64,000 nucleotides of DNA from Alteromonas indica (lineage in GTDB: Bacteria; Pseudomonadota; Gammaproteobacteria; Enterobacterales; Alteromonadaceae): the NCBI GenBank assembly GCA_003056425.1, contig PYVY01000013.1, positions 62,001 through 126,000 on the forward strand, read 5' to 3'. The translations under genes were made by a program, and so were the position numbers. Shown piece by piece: positions 19,723 through 28,379 of this stretch; positions within the stretch are counted from its first letter, which is position 1, and each line of letters starts with the position of its first letter. Below the pieces are notes generated by a model. It had not been told where the DNA came from. It saw nothing but the letters and a program-made list of their open reading frames with translations, and did no database searches.

Positions 19723-20934
19723 TTGAGTATTCTGGTAGTACATAATGGGTTGGTATCATTGAAGTTAAACAAGTGGCTTAGACGCGTTCATCTATGGGCT
19801 GGACTTTTGCTCGGTATACCAGTAGTGGTGCTGAGCCTGAGCCTGAGCGGGGCGGCGCTGGTATTTTATAATGAGCTGGACGGCGCGCTTAATCTTCCTG
19901 CAACACCGGCTTGCGACTCCTGTGCTCCTCCTCAGCTTATTGCGCCTCGCTACGACAGGGCGCTACATACCCTGCGCCAAACGTATCCTGACCTGAACGG
20001 GCCGTGGCGTGTTGAAGCTTCTGAACGCGGCCTTGTTATTGCAGCACGCTATTACCATCCCCCAGCCACCCAGGGCGAATATTTCGCGCCGTTAATGGTA
20101 TGGCTTAGTGCTGACGGTAGCGCCGTGGTGCGGCAGGAATACTGGGGGCACTATCTTATGACCTGGCTTTATAACCTGCATTTTTCACTTTTATCTGGCG
20201 CTACCGGACTGGTAGTGGTTGGGATGATAGGGGTGGGCGCCACTTTGCTTCTGCTTAGTGGCCTGCTTGCGTGGTGGCCGCGGCCCGGGCAGTGGCGGCG
20301 TGCGCTGGCGTTTAAGCGGCGTCCAGCTTTGGTAGGGCAACTGTACGACTGGCATAAAGTTACCGGCCTGGTAATGGTTATTCCCCTTGTATTGCTATGC
20401 GTTACAGGAGCTATGCTGGCATTGCCAAAACAAACCAGTTGGGTGTTGTCGCAGGGCTTTGGGCCCGTAAACACACCACAACCCCTGCTCGGCCAGAATG
20501 CTGGCGGCGCCAAAGCTGATACGGTGCCTCCTGCGGTAGCACTGGAGCAGGCGCGCAGCCATTATCCCACTGCCACGCTGGCGTGGATTGAGACCCCTGC
20601 TGTCACCGGCACACCAGACTATTATCGGTTCCGGCTTTCTCAACAAGGCGACCCCTCGCGGCGCTTTCCTCACACGTTTGTTTATATCAGCGCAGCGGAT
20701 GGCACTCTTCTATACAGTTATGATTTTCATAAACAAAACCATGCTACCACCATCGTTAACTGGCTTCACGCGCTGCACGACGGTACGTATTTTGGGCTAG
20801 CAGGCAGAATATTCTATGTGCTTGCGGGCATGGCTATGACGATACTGTTTATATTGGGAGCTATACGCTATTACTGGCGAACCTGCTACAAAAGAAGAGG
20901 GGATGGTAGCGCCCGTCACAATACAATGCCCTGA
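19723..20934 (+). CDS. PepSY-associated membrane protein
   Basis: 403 residues from a TTG at 19723. A TTG at 19759 (then KLNKWLRRVHLWAGL) fits the family start better, so the N-terminus is uncertain. There are four transmembrane segments: one at the start ('VHLWAGLLLGIPVVVLSLSL'), two in the middle ('GATGLVVVGMIGVGATLLLL', 'VTGLVMVIPLVLLCVTGAML') and one at the end. Two PepSY-like periplasmic regions separate them. The family (PiuB/FegB-like) is linked to ferric-siderophore reduction at the inner membrane. It may serve the upstream receptor cluster, but a 318-base gap separates them. Confidence 0.82.
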   Translation: MSILVVHNGLVSLKLNKWLRRVHLWAGLLLGIPVVVLSLSLSGAALVFYNELDGALNLPATPACDSCAPPQLIAPRYDRALHTLRQTYPDLNGPWRVEASERGLVIAARYYHPPATQGEYFAPLMVWLSADGSAVVRQEYWGHYLMTWLYNLHFSLLSGATGLVVVGMIGVGATLLLLSGLLAWWPRPGQWRRALAFKRRPALVGQLYDWHKVTGLVMVIPLVLLCVTGAMLALPKQTSWVLSQGFGPVNTPQPLLGQNAGGAKADTVPPAVALEQARSHYPTATLAWIETPAVTGTPDYYRFRLSQQGDPSRRFPHTFVYISAADGTLLYSYDFHKQNHATTIVNWLHALHDGTYFGLAGRIFYVLAGMAMTILFILGAIRYYWRTCYKRRGDGSARHNTMP

Positions 20935-21221
20935 GACTGAGCGGAAACAGGAGTAAAGCAAAGAAGAAGGTGAATGCTCGTAAGAAGGGATTGTATAAAT
21001 AGCGCCATCAAGTCATGTTAGCAACCCACTTCCCCCAGGCCCAGGGCCCAAATAAGCCTGCCTCTGCCTATTCCAGGGCTTTTTAAAATAGACTAAGGGG
21101 GAGTTATGCCGGACATTGAACCGGGTGGGGGATAGCCTTTCCGGCTCAAGTATTTACGTGTATCTGCTTAGCCTGACATTCTGGAGGTGCGGTGCGCCCT
21201 TGTTAGTAGACGGATTGCAGT

Positions 21222-21314
21222 ATGGCCAACTACCGTTATGCTTGCCCGGCCTATAGTTATGATTGCGACTATGATTGTGGCTATGACTATGACGGAGATA
21301 TGGGGGCTAGATGA
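21222..21314 (+). CDS. Small Tyr/Asp/Cys-rich peptide (candidate)
   Basis: A 30-codon frame from ATG 21222 to TGA 21312-21314. The peptide begins MANYRYACPAYSYD and continues with repeated Y-D-C, D-Y-D and G-Y-D units, ending GDMGAR. It holds 7 Tyr, 6 Asp and 3 Cys in 30 residues. ACGGA lies about 8 bases upstream, a weak ribosome-binding site. There is no signal peptide. It could be a metal-binding or post-translationally modified peptide, or a chance reading of a TATGAY repeat. I recognise no family, and the call rests only on the unusual composition. Confidence 0.3.
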   Translation: MANYRYACPAYSYDCDYDCGYDYDGDMGAR

Positions 21315-21668
21315 ATCCACACTGCTTCCCACGGGAGCTAATCAGACGATGGCCGGAAGTACACTGACAGCTAACCGCCTCATTGTTATTACAAGGTTAT
21401 GGGACGAGGGGGTTCTTGCTTTGACTGAAGGTAAGCTGGCAAACCGAGTGCCCGGTGAAGCTTACATGAGCAAATGTGAGCTGAATTGCAATGCTTTTGC
21501 ATAGGAACCGCCGCACCCCTCTGACCCTTGTTGGTGCGTGGGGGAGGGCTGCTTATTGATTGGGTTGCTGAAAAGTTTATAGGCATAAAGGTAAGGTATA
21601 GAGGATCGCCATAGAGGGTACCCAGAGGGGCGCGCTCGCATGCTAAAGGCAGCAGGAGACAGCTGAAC

Positions 21669-21684
21669 AAGCAGTGCACTGCTT
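21669..21684. repeat. Perfect 16-base palindrome
   Basis: AAGCAGTGCACTGCTT, perfect over its full length, about 400 bases downstream of the dmeF stop and not next to any clear promoter. It could be a protein-binding site. Confidence 0.4.
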
Positions 21685-22088
21685 CTATACGCGCTTATCA
21701 TGGTTGCCTGCTACTGAGCTTTCTCGTAAAAAAGCGGCCATGGTTAAAATAAATCGAGCACTATCGGCATGAAAGTCATAACGTTGCGGCGCGGACGCTC
21801 ATGGGCACGGCAAAACGGCGTGTCAGCAAAAAATTGCCATGCTGTGGTATGCAGAAACTTTTAAGGCATGCCTGTAGCGTTACTTTCTTTCCATCGCAAT
21901 CTACAGGCGTAATCACCAAAAAACCGGTGTTAAGCGCTAAAACGTATCCTTACAGAATCCGGCCTGTTACTGTTTTGCGGTAACTAAACCCAGTAGCTAA
22001 TTCTTGTGGGTTGGCTTTGTAGCTAGCCCCATTGCTAGCAAAATGCCGCTACCGCAGATGACTGATTATAGAGCACAGCGTACGTAAT

Positions 22089-23048
22089 CTAGAGTCGGTT
22101 GACCTCAATGGTAATATGGTCAGCCTCTACGGCGTCTTTGAGCAGCGCCTTGTATTCGTCTGCGGTACTTTGGGTGCTGGTTGCGATAGCCATTTGAACG
22201 CTTAAATGATTCCCCGACAGTTTCCAGCAATGCAAATCAGTAACCACAGACCGATTATCCTGCTCTATTGACGCTCGAATTTTGTCACTAAGCGTTTTAG
22301 ACGGCGCTTTATCAAGCAATATTCCACTGCTGTCGCGAATTAACCCATAAGCCCATTTACCAATAACCACTGAGCCTACAATCCCCATCAGCGCATCTGC
22401 CCACAACCAGTTGAAGTACATGCCGGCCACCAAAGCAATAATTGCCAGCAAACTGGTAAGGGTGTCTGCCAGCACATGAAAATAGGCCGCCTTAAGGTTA
22501 TGATCATGCTGATGATGGTCATGGTCATGGTCATGGTCATGGTCGCAGGCATGATGATGGTCGAGGTCTTCATGCGCTCCGTGGCTATGATGATGAGAAT
22601 CATGCAAAACCACCGCGGAGATCACATTGACACCCAAACCAATTACAGCCACCCAGATAGCTTCTGAAAAATGAATCGCCTGGGGGGCGAAAAGCCGCTC
22701 CACCGACTCCACTACCATCATTAAAGCAACGGTACCAAGGGCCACTGCGCTGGCAAATGCGCCAAGGGTATTCACCTTACCTGTGCCAAAACTATAGGCA
22801 GGATTGTGCTGATGGCGTTTAGCAAACCAATACACAAACATTGAAATAGCAAAGGCCGCCGAATGAGTAAACATATGCCATCCGTCTGCCAGTAATGCCA
22901 TGGAGCCAAACCAGGTGCCGCCGACAATTTCCACCACCATTGTGACGGTGGTCAGGGCAAAAACAATATTCACTTTCTTTTCTGATTTCTGCGTATCGAG
23001 CACAAAATTGTGTTCGTGGCCCCACTTGTTTTTAACGGTCGTATGCAT
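22089..23048 (-). CDS. dmeF: DmeF-like cation diffusion facilitator (Ni/Co efflux)
   Basis: 319 residues with six transmembrane helices and a C-terminal cytosolic domain. CDF metal sites: 'LADGWHMFTHSAAF' in TM2, with H-x3-H where zinc transporters have H-x3-D, as in DmeF-type Ni/Co transporters, and 'HVLADTLTS' (H-x3-D) in TM5. The TM4-TM5 loop is a strong His/Asp cluster ('DHDHDHDHDHHQHDHN') that can bind metal. It exports Co(II)/Ni(II) by proton antiport. It is divergent from an RcnR-type repressor with a palindrome between them, the classic DmeRF arrangement. Confidence 0.88.
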   Translation of the reverse strand: MHTTVKNKWGHEHNFVLDTQKSEKKVNIVFALTTVTMVVEIVGGTWFGSMALLADGWHMFTHSAAFAISMFVYWFAKRHQHNPAYSFGTGKVNTLGAFASAVALGTVALMMVVESVERLFAPQAIHFSEAIWVAVIGLGVNVISAVVLHDSHHHSHGAHEDLDHHHACDHDHDHDHDHHQHDHNLKAAYFHVLADTLTSLLAIIALVAGMYFNWLWADALMGIVGSVVIGKWAYGLIRDSSGILLDKAPSKTLSDKIRASIEQDNRSVVTDLHCWKLSGNHLSVQMAIATSTQSTADEYKALLKDAVEADHITIEVNRL

Positions 23049-23079
23049 GGTAATTGTTTGCCTGACGGAATTTTTTATA

Positions 23080-23099
23080 TACTATACCCCAGTATAGTA
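23080..23099. promoter_or_regulatory. DmeR/RcnR-type operator
   Basis: TACTATAC / CCCA / GTATAGTA: perfect 8-base arms around a C-rich centre, midway between dmeF and the repressor. This is the known form of RcnR/DmeR sites (AT-rich arms, C-tract centre). It should control both genes. Confidence 0.8.
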
Positions 23100-23121
23100 A
23101 TTTGACGCAACGGGGATAAAG

Positions 23122-23397
23122 ATGGCTCATTTGATAGCGCACAAGGCGGCGTTACAAACGCGGGTAAGAAAAATTCAGGGGCAGGCTGGGGCGCTGGATA
23201 AACTGCTGGAACAGAATACCGATTGCCTTAAAGTACTTCAGCAAGTAGCCGCAATTAAAGGTGCGGTGAATGGGCTGATGAAGCAGGTTTTAGAAGATCA
23301 TATTCGCGAGCATATTGGTAGCAGAACCCTGACCCATGAAGAGCGGGACACAGAAGTTGACGCATTGATCACTATCTTAAACAGTTACCTTAAGTAA
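23122..23397 (+). CDS. dmeR: DmeR/RcnR-type metal-sensing repressor
   Basis: 91 residues, the normal size of the CsoR/RcnR (DUF156) family, all-helical tetrameric repressors. The Ni/Co ligand set of RcnR is complete: H3, C35 ('NTDCLKVLQQ'), H60 and H64 ('EDHIREHIG'). A copper sensor of the CsoR type would need Cys-His-Cys instead, and FrmR senses formaldehyde. Metal binding should release the operator at 23080-23099 and switch on dmeF. The divergent position supports this strongly. Confidence 0.9.
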   Translation: MAHLIAHKAALQTRVRKIQGQAGALDKLLEQNTDCLKVLQQVAAIKGAVNGLMKQVLEDHIREHIGSRTLTHEERDTEVDALITILNSYLK

Positions 23398-23429
23398 CCC
23401 GCTAGGCTTACAGGGTGATAGCAAAATAA

Positions 23430-23858
23430 ATGCAGTATGCTATATTTAGCGCCCAAACAAGACATATAGCGACCGGTATTTTAGTGTTCAATAGTAGGCG
23501 TTGGGTAATTTTCTGGATGGTGCTTAGTGTGGTGGTATCGGCTTTTAGTACCGCTACCCATGCTGCTATGCATAGCCAAAATTTACCCTCAACAGAAACG
23601 CTGCAAACACATAATACGATGTTGCTGTCAGCCAATGATATGGGCGGTCACTCGCAGGCCGATACGCAATCGTGTTGTAAAGTGCATTGCCAGTCTCCGG
23701 CGCAAACTTGCCATTCGGTTTTCCTAACGGCGATAAGCTCTGTTTTGTTTGATTCCCCCGTGGTTCGCGAACGGTCCTTTTCGTTACGGGCAGGACAGCG
23801 CGCAGCGTTTGAAGATCAGCCCTTTCGCCCCCCCATTTTCCCTTCATTATTTGCTTGA
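23430..23858 (+). CDS. Small exported His/Cys-containing protein upstream of copA
   Basis: 142 residues. A hydrophobic segment near residues 25-45 ('VIFWMVLSVVVSAFSTATHA') looks like a signal sequence; a GTG at 23484 may be the true start. The mature part has Met/His/Cys groups ('MHSQ', 'NDMGGHS', 'SCCKVHCQS', 'QTCHS') compatible with copper binding. It resembles the small periplasmic proteins often placed ahead of copper-resistance operons. I do not recognise a named family. It lies 91 bases before the multicopper oxidase on the same strand. Confidence 0.6.
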   Translation: MQYAIFSAQTRHIATGILVFNSRRWVIFWMVLSVVVSAFSTATHAAMHSQNLPSTETLQTHNTMLLSANDMGGHSQADTQSCCKVHCQSPAQTCHSVFLTAISSVLFDSPVVRERSFSLRAGQRAAFEDQPFRPPIFPSLFA

Positions 23859-23949
23859 TACTGGTTTGTTAACCAATTTTTTAGATGATCAGGTGACTAA
23901 CATTTAACCGTTGGTACATGGTCTCGATATAGCAATTTTGGGATAAATT

Positions 23950-25884
23950 ATGACAATGTCTGAACCGCACAGTCGTCGACGATTTTTGCGCGGCGCGCTT
24001 TGCAGCGCCTCTGCGCTAGCGCTGGCCCGCGTGGCTCCCACATGGGCCGCACCGCTTGGTAAAGCTTATAAAGATGCCACCGTTGAGGGGAATAATATTA
24101 CCTTATCCGTAGCGGGCGCGTGTTTACCGTTAGGGGGCCGGCTAGGTAACATGATTACTATCAATGGCCAGATGCCAGGGCCGCTTATCCGGCTCAAAGA
24201 AGGCCAGGTAGCAAAGCTAAATGTTATCAATCGGCTTAAAACCGATACTTCCATTCATTGGCATGGAATGATTTTACCTTATCAAATGGATGGGGTTCCG
24301 GGCTTGTCGTTTGGCGGCATAGCGCCTGGTAGCAACTTCAACTATGAGTTTGAGGTAAACCAAAATGGTAGCTATTGGTACCACAGTCATTCTGGTCTGC
24401 AAGAACAGCAGGGCCACTTGGGGCCACTGATTATTGAGCCCGCCGATGGCGATATTGGTGCTGACCGGGAACACACTATCCTGCTATCAGATTGGACGTT
24501 TGAAGATCCTCACACAGTATATCGGCACCTTAAGGTCGCCGAAGGTTATTACAATTACCAGCAGCGCACGATATTTGACACGTTAAAAGAAGTTGAGCAG
24601 CAAGGGCTGGCCGCTACCTGGCAAGCGCGGGCTATGTGGGGGCAGATGCGCATGAGCCCGCGGGATCTGGCCGATGTTACCGGCAGCACCTATACCTATT
24701 TATGCAACGGTAGAACGCCTGACGATAATTGGCAGGGCCTATTTAAACCTGGCGAAAAAGTGCGTCTGCGGATAATAAATGGTTCAGCTATGAGCTATTT
24801 TGACTTACGTATCCCTGGCCTTGAAATGCTGGTGGTAGCGGCCGATGGGCAGCCCGTTAAACCGGTACGGGTAGATGAATTCAGGATTGCTACTGCCGAA
24901 AGCTATGATGTGATTGTGCAGCCCCAGGCGCACCGGGCTTATACTCTGTTTGCTGAAAGTTTTGACCGTAGTGGCTATGCCCGGGGCACCCTTACCCCCG
25001 AGTTGGGTATGGCTGCTGAGATACCGGCGCAACGTGAAATAAGCGAGCGGGGAATGGATGCTATGGGCATGAGCCACGACATGCCGATGAAGCATGATAT
25101 GCCTAAGGGGCACGACATGTCTAAGGGGCACGACATGCCGAAGCGGCATACTAAGCCTGTGACGTCCCATCAGGGCATGGAGCACGGTATGTCAGGCGGC
25201 CATCACGAGCCGAGCGGGCACGCTATGTCCGGCGACGCCACGCACTCTACCCACGCCGAGCATGGTGGCACTGCTACCCATGGCGCTAGTGCGAAGCTGC
25301 ACAGTGCAATGGGAGTAGGTCATGCGCAGCATGCAACTAAACCGTCGTTGCCGATCAATGACATAGCCATCAAACACACTGCTGACGGCCATGGCAAAGG
25401 GGCGGGAATGATAGCGGATAACCCGGTATCGCGGTTGAGCGAGCCGGGTATCGGGCTGGAAAATGCACCACACCGGGTGCTGGTTTATGCAGACTTACAA
25501 GGCGCGCATCCCTGGCCTGATGAACGGGAGCCTGAACGTCAGATTGAACTGCATCTTACCGGCAATATGGAGCGGTATATGTGGTCTTTTGATGGTAAAA
25601 AGTTTACCGAAGTGGATGGTCCAATACACTTTAACTATCAAGAGCGGCTTCGGCTTGTGCTGGTTAATGACACCATGATGGATCATCCCATTCATTTACA
25701 CGGCATGTGGATGGAGTTGGAAAATGGCCAGTATCCGCGGCCGCGTAAACATACCATCAGCGTTAAGCCAAACGAGAAAGTGTCGCTGTTAATCAGTGCC
25801 GATGCCCCGGGGCAGTGGGCGTTTCACTGCCACCTTTTGTACCATATGGAAGCAGGCATGTTTCGCGTGGTTGAAGTGGCTTAG
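23950..25884 (+). CDS. copA: CopA/PcoA-type multicopper oxidase, copper resistance
   Basis: 644 residues. A twin-arginine signal (SRRRFLRGALCSASALALAR) sends the folded enzyme to the periplasm. All four copper-site blocks are present: 'SIHWHGM', 'YWYHSHSG', 'HPIHLHGMW' and 'WAFHCHLLYHMEAGM'. Between the second and third cupredoxin domains (about residues 370-460) there is a long Met/His/Lys repeat region built of HDMxKG units, expected to bind extra copper. It oxidises Cu(I) to the less toxic Cu(II). It is followed by copB with a 10-base gap and an AGGAG overlapping its own stop codon. Confidence 0.95.
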   Translation: MTMSEPHSRRRFLRGALCSASALALARVAPTWAAPLGKAYKDATVEGNNITLSVAGACLPLGGRLGNMITINGQMPGPLIRLKEGQVAKLNVINRLKTDTSIHWHGMILPYQMDGVPGLSFGGIAPGSNFNYEFEVNQNGSYWYHSHSGLQEQQGHLGPLIIEPADGDIGADREHTILLSDWTFEDPHTVYRHLKVAEGYYNYQQRTIFDTLKEVEQQGLAATWQARAMWGQMRMSPRDLADVTGSTYTYLCNGRTPDDNWQGLFKPGEKVRLRIINGSAMSYFDLRIPGLEMLVVAADGQPVKPVRVDEFRIATAESYDVIVQPQAHRAYTLFAESFDRSGYARGTLTPELGMAAEIPAQREISERGMDAMGMSHDMPMKHDMPKGHDMSKGHDMPKRHTKPVTSHQGMEHGMSGGHHEPSGHAMSGDATHSTHAEHGGTATHGASAKLHSAMGVGHAQHATKPSLPINDIAIKHTADGHGKGAGMIADNPVSRLSEPGIGLENAPHRVLVYADLQGAHPWPDEREPERQIELHLTGNMERYMWSFDGKKFTEVDGPIHFNYQERLRLVLVNDTMMDHPIHLHGMWMELENGQYPRPRKHTISVKPNEKVSLLISADAPGQWAFHCHLLYHMEAGMFRVVEVA

Positions 25885-25894
25885 GAGAATGACA

Positions 25895-26650
25895 ATGAAT
25901 AAGTGGATACGGTCTCTCGCCACGGCAACTATCAGCCTGGCGTGGATGACACCTTTTACGGCGGCAGCAGCAGAAGAAAGCTGGCCACTGCCTCACGGTA
26001 GCTATACTACCGGTAAGTTAATGGCTGACCGCCTGGAAGCGGTTCGCACTGAAAACCAACAGCATAAGGCAGTGTGGGATCTACAAGGCTGGTACGGTGG
26101 AGACTATCACCGGGTGATGGTTAAAACCGAGGGCGAAAATACCCAGAACGATGGCGCGGCTAGCGAAATAGACCGGGCCGAGGTGCTGTATGATTACCTT
26201 ATTAGCACATTTTGGTCACTGCAAGCAGGCGCCGGTTTAAAGGGGACGCTATCATCCGATGGGCAGCGGGAACATTACGTTGCAATTGGCGCCCAGGGCC
26301 TGGCCCCCTATTGGTTTGAAGTCGATAACACAATATTGATAAACGAGTCTGGCGGGCTGCAGTGGATAAGCGAAACCGAATATGACTGGGTATTAAGCCA
26401 GCGCAGCTTTTTACAACCGCGGATGGAATTAAGCATCAACCTTAACGATGATGAACGGTTTGCCAGACAGGCTGGTTTCAATCGCTTACGTATAGGTATC
26501 CGGTATCGGTATGAATTACACCGTAAAATAGCGCCATATGTAGGAGTTTACTGGGATAGCTGGTTAGGCGCCAACCGCCAGCAAGCTAGACTGGAAAAGG
26601 AGCCCACCCAGGAGACCGCCGTTGTTGCCGGGTTACGCATCTGGTTTTAA
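25895..26650 (+). CDS. copB: CopB, outer-membrane copper resistance protein
   Basis: 251 residues from ATG 25895, preferred over the in-frame ATG 25889 because AGGAG (25883-25887) is 7 bases before it. Signal peptide 'MNKWIRSLATATISLAWMTP' then an AAAA-EE site. The mature protein is rich in alternating strands ending in an aromatic residue (GLRIWF), an outer-membrane barrel. It matches the CopB/PcoB family ('LYDYLISTFWSLQAGAG', 'GLAPYWFEVD', 'RYRYELHRKIAPYVGV'). It lacks the Met/His-rich N-terminal extension seen in many CopB proteins. It forms an operon with copA. Confidence 0.93.
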   Translation: MNKWIRSLATATISLAWMTPFTAAAAEESWPLPHGSYTTGKLMADRLEAVRTENQQHKAVWDLQGWYGGDYHRVMVKTEGENTQNDGAASEIDRAEVLYDYLISTFWSLQAGAGLKGTLSSDGQREHYVAIGAQGLAPYWFEVDNTILINESGGLQWISETEYDWVLSQRSFLQPRMELSINLNDDERFARQAGFNRLRIGIRYRYELHRKIAPYVGVYWDSWLGANRQQARLEKEPTQETAVVAGLRIWF

Positions 26651-26658
26651 AAAGGGTT

Positions 26659-26692
26659 ACCAGCTTTCAAAGAAATTACTCTGAAAGCTGGT
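26659..26692. terminator. Bidirectional terminator between copB and the glutaredoxin-MauE gene
   Basis: 11-base stem, ACCAGCTTTCA (26659-26669) against TGAAAGCTGGT (26682-26692), with a 12-base loop between two convergent genes. The T-tracts are weak on both sides. Confidence 0.7.
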
Positions 26693-26709
26693 TTAGCTGC
26701 CACGGCTGG

Positions 26710-27438
26710 TTAAGCCAATATCATCATCAATATCGCACCTACTATCATAAACAGATTTTCTGACAATGATACAAAGCCTAACGGCACGTTACTGTCGCCC
26801 CCCACACAGGCGCATTTTAGTTCTCGCTTATCAATGTAGACGGCTTTAAACACGGACATGGCGCCCACCACCCCAATAAAGAGCGAAAAGGGGGCCACTA
26901 ACCATGCTGAGAAGCCGGCTACCATGCCAATACCTGCGTAGGCTTCCACAAAGGGATACACATAGGCATAACGCAGATGACGCATAGCCAGCAGGTCATA
27001 GGTGATAAACATGTTGGTGAAACTATGTAAATCCTGTAATTTTTGAACGGCCAGCAAAATCATTGCAAAGCCGATAAACAGCATCAGGGTGTGCAAAGAG
27101 AAAAGCTCACCTCCAAGCGCCATGGCTAATGCTGCCACAGCCGATACGCTAAAGATGGCAATAACCGGGGTATATGTGGTGCCTGTTTGGCCAGCTTCCC
27201 CTTTGCCAAAGAAGTCACGTAAGTCATCGTAACCGCCAACCCGCTTATCATCGATAAATGTCTGGGGAGTGGTTTCTACGTTATGCTGCTGCTTGAATTC
27301 GTCCGTTTGTTGCCGGCTGGTAAGATGATTATCCTCTACCTCGTAACCTTCGCGTTCCAATAAATCCTTAGAACGTAAACCAAAGGGACAAATGTGTTCA
27401 TCGGTAACCATTCGATATAACACGGCTTGCTTACTCAT
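26710..27438 (-). CDS. Glutaredoxin-MauE/DoxX fusion membrane protein
   Basis: 242 residues in two parts. Residues 1-80 form a glutaredoxin with CPFG active site (C17) and the cis-Pro region 'VETTPQTFIDDKRVGGYDDL'. Residues 90-242 have four transmembrane helices of the MauE/DoxX type, with a conserved 'CACVGGDSNVPLG' loop holding two more cysteines. The fusion suggests thiol-electron transfer between the cytosolic glutaredoxin and the membrane part. Homologues often accompany copper and heavy-metal loci. It is convergent with copB. The reaction is not established. Confidence 0.82.
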   Translation of the reverse strand: MSKQAVLYRMVTDEHICPFGLRSKDLLEREGYEVEDNHLTSRQQTDEFKQQHNVETTPQTFIDDKRVGGYDDLRDFFGKGEAGQTGTTYTPVIAIFSVSAVAALAMALGGELFSLHTLMLFIGFAMILLAVQKLQDLHSFTNMFITYDLLAMRHLRYAYVYPFVEAYAGIGMVAGFSAWLVAPFSLFIGVVGAMSVFKAVYIDKRELKCACVGGDSNVPLGFVSLSENLFMIVGAILMMILA

Positions 27439-28379
27439 TGTACTCTCCTAATGTCGATTAACATTTGGGGTAGCTTTATACTTATAATGACAGTATTTCC
27501 CCCCACGATTGGGCATACGCTAAAGGGTAGCAAGAGCTGTTCCGAACGCGGCGAAGTCTCCCCAGCGCATCACTCACGCATGCGCGCGGCCTGGCCGGCG
27601 CATGTTAATAAGGCGGGTTTAACCGTTCGGCTTCGCTGTTTTTGCAAATTATTATTTTTATGGTTGTTATCACGGCCTTTGCGCAACTAAAACCAGCGCC
27701 TGTAATTATCATCTTATATGGCGTAGTACCCGGTTGCAGCCCGTTAGCGAAGAGCACGAGGGAACGGGGCGCGAAATATCTGGGGTTACCAGAGGGGAGC
27801 AAATTGACGGGCGTATTAGGATGATGGTGTGGAAAACAGCATTATTATTAGACTAAGGAAAAGACAGTTCCTGGCGCAGCCCCGGTTTTCTCAAGCGGAG
27901 CCTTCCTTCTACCTAGCTGACGCATATTAAGGCTTGCTCAGGCTGGGCGTATTATTCAAAAAACGGTATTATTTACACTACGTTGTACAAAATACAAACA
28001 TACGTATTATACGTCGCAAAAGCCAGGGTGATGCGATACCAGCAGCGCCGGCGGGATAGCCATACCCCATAGCCAGAAACCCCATAGCCAGCGACTACAT
28101 AAGCGAAAGCCAGTCATTGTGCTTTGTTGGGAACAACCAATTAGAGTCGGTTGACCGGCCACATTACAAAACCAGACTGGGAGATTCGGTAATCCGTGTC
28201 TTATTCAGGTTAGTGTAGTGAATGGTAGTACAGTGAGCCTTAATAGCATGGACAGATGAGCAGAAGAAGCCCGGGGAGGCAGATAATGCCAATAAGGGGG
28301 CACTTATTTATATTAACTACAGGCCAAAACCAAATTTACGTATTGGTAGGGCAGAGGTTGCCCCACCAAGCTTCACATC
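27439..28379. other. Long gap without a recognisable gene
   Basis: 941 bases. It holds a 13-base direct repeat (ACCCCATAGCCAG at 28064 and 28079, period 15) and GC-rich patches near 27560-27600. A 36-codon hydrophobic frame (28117 to 28007, minus) lacks a ribosome-binding site. No family resemblance was found in any frame. It may be degenerate accessory DNA. Confidence 0.4.
28064..28091. repeat. Short tandem repeat, period 15
   Basis: ACCCCATAGCCAG occurs at 28064-28076 and again at 28079-28091, separated by AA. Two copies only. Confidence 0.6.

Larger units (their letters stand above)
20935..22088. other. Long gap with one small peptide candidate and a palindrome
   Basis: 1154 bases with no recognisable long gene. 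It holds a degenerate TATGAY/TGYGAC repeat around 21255-21295 that encodes a Tyr/Asp/Cys-rich peptide (listed separately) and a perfect 16-base palindrome at 21669-21684. It also has a 9-codon frame at 21107 behind a strong GGGGGAG. The other frames have no family features or plausible ribosome-binding sites. It could be decayed DNA at the edge of the metal-resistance region. Confidence 0.4.

Noticed and set aside
21187..21504. 105-codon frame with Met/Thr repeats in the gap after the PepSY gene
   Set aside because: It starts at a GTG touching the only GGAGG, so spacing is wrong, and the repeat part is the same degenerate DNA read in another frame; no family features.
21801..21983. 60-codon basic frame
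   Set aside because: No ribosome-binding site, no conserved features, lies in otherwise non-coding DNA.
22388..22667. Frames of repeated Met/Thr/Ile or Met/Val opposite or within dmeF
   Set aside because: Created by the CATGAC-type repeat that encodes the His/Asp loop of DmeF.
28007..28117. 36-codon hydrophobic frame on the minus strand (WLWGF/WLWGM repeat)
   Set aside because: No ribosome-binding site, and the repeat comes from a two-copy 15-base tandem repeat; most likely chance.
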